A stretch of 26,845 bases of DNA, from positions 1-26,845 of the forward strand of contig CAJGDC010000023.1 of assembly GCA_904502005.1 (NCBI GenBank). The letters are read 5' to 3'. Positions within the stretch are counted from its first letter, which is position 1. Each line of letters starts with the position of its first letter. The position numbers were made by a program, and so were the translations under genes. The notes below the pieces were generated by a model. That model had not been told where the DNA came from, did not search any database, and saw nothing but the letters and a program-made list of their open reading frames with translations. The DNA is from an uncultured Alistipes sp. (GTDB lineage Bacteria > Bacteroidota > Bacteroidia > Bacteroidales > Rikenellaceae). Below, piece by piece: positions 25,194 through 26,845 of this stretch.

Positions 25194-25201
25194 CAAAGAT
25201 A
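25194..25201 (-). promoter_or_regulatory. Bacteroidetes-type -7 element for leuS and the downstream block
   Basis: The minus strand reads TATCTTTG, an exact match to the TAnnTTTG consensus bound by the Bacteroidetes primary sigma factor. No good TTTG -33 element is seen about 20 bp upstream; that position has only a GTTTTTT run (25216-25222). The predicted start near 25188 would give a leader of about 80 nt before the leuS ATG. It is the only convincing promoter I found for the twenty-gene block. Confidence 0.6.
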
Positions 25202-25274
25202 GTAAATTTTAGCGTAAAAAACTCATTTTGAAACAAGATTTTCTTAACGGCCTTGACCCGTGCAGATGGAGAGA

Positions 25275-25306
25275 TTTGCGATTTTGATATTTCTTGACTA
25301 TCTTTG
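25275..25306 (+). promoter_or_regulatory. Bacteroidetes-type promoter for the PHP gene pair
   Basis: A TTTG at 25275-25278 and a TATCTTTG at 25299-25306 are separated by 20 bp, matching the TTTG/N19-21/TAnnTTTG consensus. The predicted start near 25312 gives a leader of about 50 nt before the ATG at 25364. It diverges from the leuS promoter, about 75-105 bp away. Confidence 0.7.
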
Positions 25307-25363
25307 TATTATGCCTAATGTGGGCATAACCCAAAATTGAAACCTAATAAACAACTTAAAACT

Positions 25364-26509
25364 ATGAAAAGAGCACTATTTTTATTCTCGGCACTGTTTA
25401 TAACTCTGTCAGCCGTGGCGCAAGAGTATACAACTCGTCATCAGAGCCTTACAGAGCCGCAAACCCTTCTTCCGGTGGGTTATATTCGCCTAGTCCGCAA
25501 TGAGATTACGCTGCCGACTATCAATGGCTACATCCCATACAAGGCAGATTTACATATTCATAGCACCCTTACTGACGGTGTGGTAAATATCAAGGGTCGT
25601 TTAGAGGAGGCGTGGAGTGATGGCTTGGATGTTATTGCTGCAACAGAGCATATGTCTATTCGTCCCGTTGCTGATACTGAGGGGCAGCCTACCCCTGAGA
25701 GTGTAAGGCTAAAGAAGAGTTCAAGCGCAGTCAAGGCTGTCAAGAGCGCGACAAAGTTGGCAGGAGACTTCGGACTGCTTGTCATTCCTGGTGTTGAGCT
25801 TACGGGTGATGCAAAGACACAGGGTCACTTTAACGCCCTCTTTACCACTGATAACAGCGTGATTTATGACTATGACGCTGTGCAGAGCATCCGCAATGCC
25901 CGAGCTCAGGGTGCGCTCATTATGCACAACCACCCAGGTTGGCGACATGCAACGCTCGACATGACAAAGTTTGAGGAGGCGGTCTATGCCGAGGGGCTTG
26001 TTGATGGTATTGAGCTGATGAATGGAGCCTACTTCTACCCTGGAGCGTTTAACACAGCCGCTAAGCACAAGCTGTTTATGACATCTAACACAGATATTCA
26101 CGCGACAACTGCTCAGCAGTATCGTCAGAATGGTCATCTGCGCAATATGACTCTAATCTTTGCAAAGGAGTGTACCTTAGAGAGTATTCGTGAGGCGTTA
26201 GAGGCGCACCGCACACTCTGCTACTCTTTTGGAACTATAGGTGGCGAAGAGAAGCTTCTAAAACAGTTTTTTGAGGCATCTATTACAACAAAAAAGTTGT
26301 CAGTAGATAAGAAGAAAAAGAGTCAGCGAGTGATGCTAACTAACAATACATCACTTCCTTATACACTGCGCATCGGTAAGACCAGCCCGGTTATTTTGCG
26401 CCCACACTCTTCAACAATCATACCGGTAAAGGTCGGCAAACCAATAGAGTGCACAGTGCTCAATATGTGGTACGGCGCAGGTGAGCATCCAACAGTATCG
26501 CTTAAATAA
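25364..26509 (+). CDS. secreted PHP-domain phosphoesterase (Sb-PDE-like)
   Basis: A 381-residue exported protein with signal peptide ending A19|Q20. The PHP metal motifs are DLHIHSTLTDG (His64, His66, Asp71), ATEHM (Glu95, His96), PGVELTG (Glu145), GHFNALF (His155), HNHPGW (His188, His190) and NTDIHAT (Asp244, His246). The layout matches the Bacteroidetes 'Sb-PDE family phosphodiesterase' group, which hydrolyses phosphodiesters or phosphotriesters in characterised relatives. A C-terminal tail of about 100 residues follows the core. The open frame begins at a TTG at 25337. I use the ATG at 25364 because it begins the signal peptide MKRALFLFSALF and sits after an A-rich leader. A second copy follows after 19 bp. 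Confidence 0.88.
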   Translation: MKRALFLFSALFITLSAVAQEYTTRHQSLTEPQTLLPVGYIRLVRNEITLPTINGYIPYKADLHIHSTLTDGVVNIKGRLEEAWSDGLDVIAATEHMSIRPVADTEGQPTPESVRLKKSSSAVKAVKSATKLAGDFGLLVIPGVELTGDAKTQGHFNALFTTDNSVIYDYDAVQSIRNARAQGALIMHNHPGWRHATLDMTKFEEAVYAEGLVDGIELMNGAYFYPGAFNTAAKHKLFMTSNTDIHATTAQQYRQNGHLRNMTLIFAKECTLESIREALEAHRTLCYSFGTIGGEEKLLKQFFEASITTKKLSVDKKKKSQRVMLTNNTSLPYTLRIGKTSPVILRPHSSTIIPVKVGKPIECTVLNMWYGAGEHPTVSLK

Positions 26510-26528
26510 CTTAAAACCTAATAATACC

Positions 26529-26845
26529 ATGAAGAGATTTTTAACATTTACATTGGCGTTGGCGACTGTCGGATCAGTAGCCGTTGCGCAGACGAGTATT
26601 CCTCACGCTGTCAGAACCTTTAATGAGGCAACTGCTCGTCGTACGGAGATTGTCATTCCTCAGGTAAAGGGATTTACCTGCTACAAGGGTGATTTCCATA
26701 TCCACACATCATACTCTGATGGTCAAGTAAATCCTAACGGTCGTGTTATAGAGGCGTGGAGGGATGGTCTGGATGTTATCGCCATTACTGACCACTATGA
26801 GGGTCGTACGGGAGAGAGAAATTTTATGAAGGTTATTGCTCCATA
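26529..26845 (+). CDS. second secreted PHP-domain phosphoesterase (partial, runs off the window)
   Basis: The first 105 residues of a paralogue of the preceding gene. The ATG at 26529 starts a signal peptide MKRFLTFTLALATVGSVAVA followed by Gln21. The first PHP motifs are visible: DFHIHTSYSDGQVNPNGR, AWRDGLDVIAITDHYEGR. The rest of the metal site lies beyond the window. Compared with its neighbour it has the more usual SDG and TDH forms, where the first copy has TDG and TEH. The AACCTAATAA sequence five bases before the start also precedes the first copy. It is almost certainly co-transcribed with it. Confidence 0.85.
   Translation, partial: MKRFLTFTLALATVGSVAVAQTSIPHAVRTFNEATARRTEIVIPQVKGFTCYKGDFHIHTSYSDGQVNPNGRVIEAWRDGLDVIAITDHYEGRTGERNFMKVIAP

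Noticed and set aside
25337..25363. TTG start for the first PHP gene
   Set aside because: It would put MKPNKQLKT before a normal signal peptide; the ATG at 25364 gives a standard N-terminus.
1..26845. CRISPR arrays, insertion sequences, tRNA or rRNA genes
   Set aside because: No regularly spaced repeats, transposase-like proteins, terminal inverted repeats or recognisable structural RNA genes were seen on reading both strands. A tRNAscan or Infernal search would be needed to exclude small RNAs fully.

Overview
The window looks like a chromosome segment from a Bacteroidota member, most likely order Bacteroidales. The evidence is as follows. Eleven secreted proteins have short signal peptides ending in Ala-Gln, the Bacteroidetes 'Q-rule'. 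Two promoter candidates match the Bacteroidetes -7 consensus TAnnTTTG. Translation starts are A-rich and mostly lack a Shine-Dalgarno sequence. The families present (MetallophosN/C phosphoesterases, Sb-PDE-like PHP proteins, a TonB-C protein with a SusC-plug-like segment) are typical of the phylum. I cannot name genus or species. I saw no rRNA, tRNA, CRISPR array, transposase or prophage gene.

Layout. Positions 1-149 hold the 3' end of an unrecognised plus-strand gene. It converges on the minus-strand block at a strong bidirectional terminator (about 166-220). From 25108 down to 233, twenty genes lie on the minus strand with gaps of 0-29 bp or overlaps of 1-17 bp. The only larger gap is 88 bp between prfA and the esterase array. 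In transcription order they are: leuS; six paralogous secreted alpha/beta-hydrolases (esterase type); prfA; a small TonB-C/plug-like secreted protein; xseA; xseB; a zinc-ribbon SAM methyltransferase; a RelA/SpoT homologue with a damaged hydrolase site; three paralogous secreted calcineurin-like phosphoesterases; an L-ribulokinase (araB); two near-duplicate cytoplasmic FAD-dependent oxidoreductases; and a secreted endonuclease/exonuclease/phosphatase-fold enzyme. A 255-bp divergent promoter region separates leuS from two tandem plus-strand PHP-domain phosphoesterases. The second of these runs off the window end.

How the genes may work together (inference). Core information-processing genes (leuS, prfA, xseAB, relA) are interleaved with an unusually dense set of periplasmic or secreted hydrolases: six esterases and six phosphoesterases of three unrelated folds. 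The esterases could remove acyl groups and the phosphoesterases phosphate groups from imported glycans, glycolipids or phospholipid-derived compounds. araB and the two FAD enzymes would supply cytoplasmic sugar metabolism. No glycoside hydrolase, SusC/SusD pair or dedicated regulator lies in the window, so the substrate cannot be read from the sequence.

The best candidate for something undescribed is the leuS-led six-esterase array together with the multi-fold phosphoesterase set.
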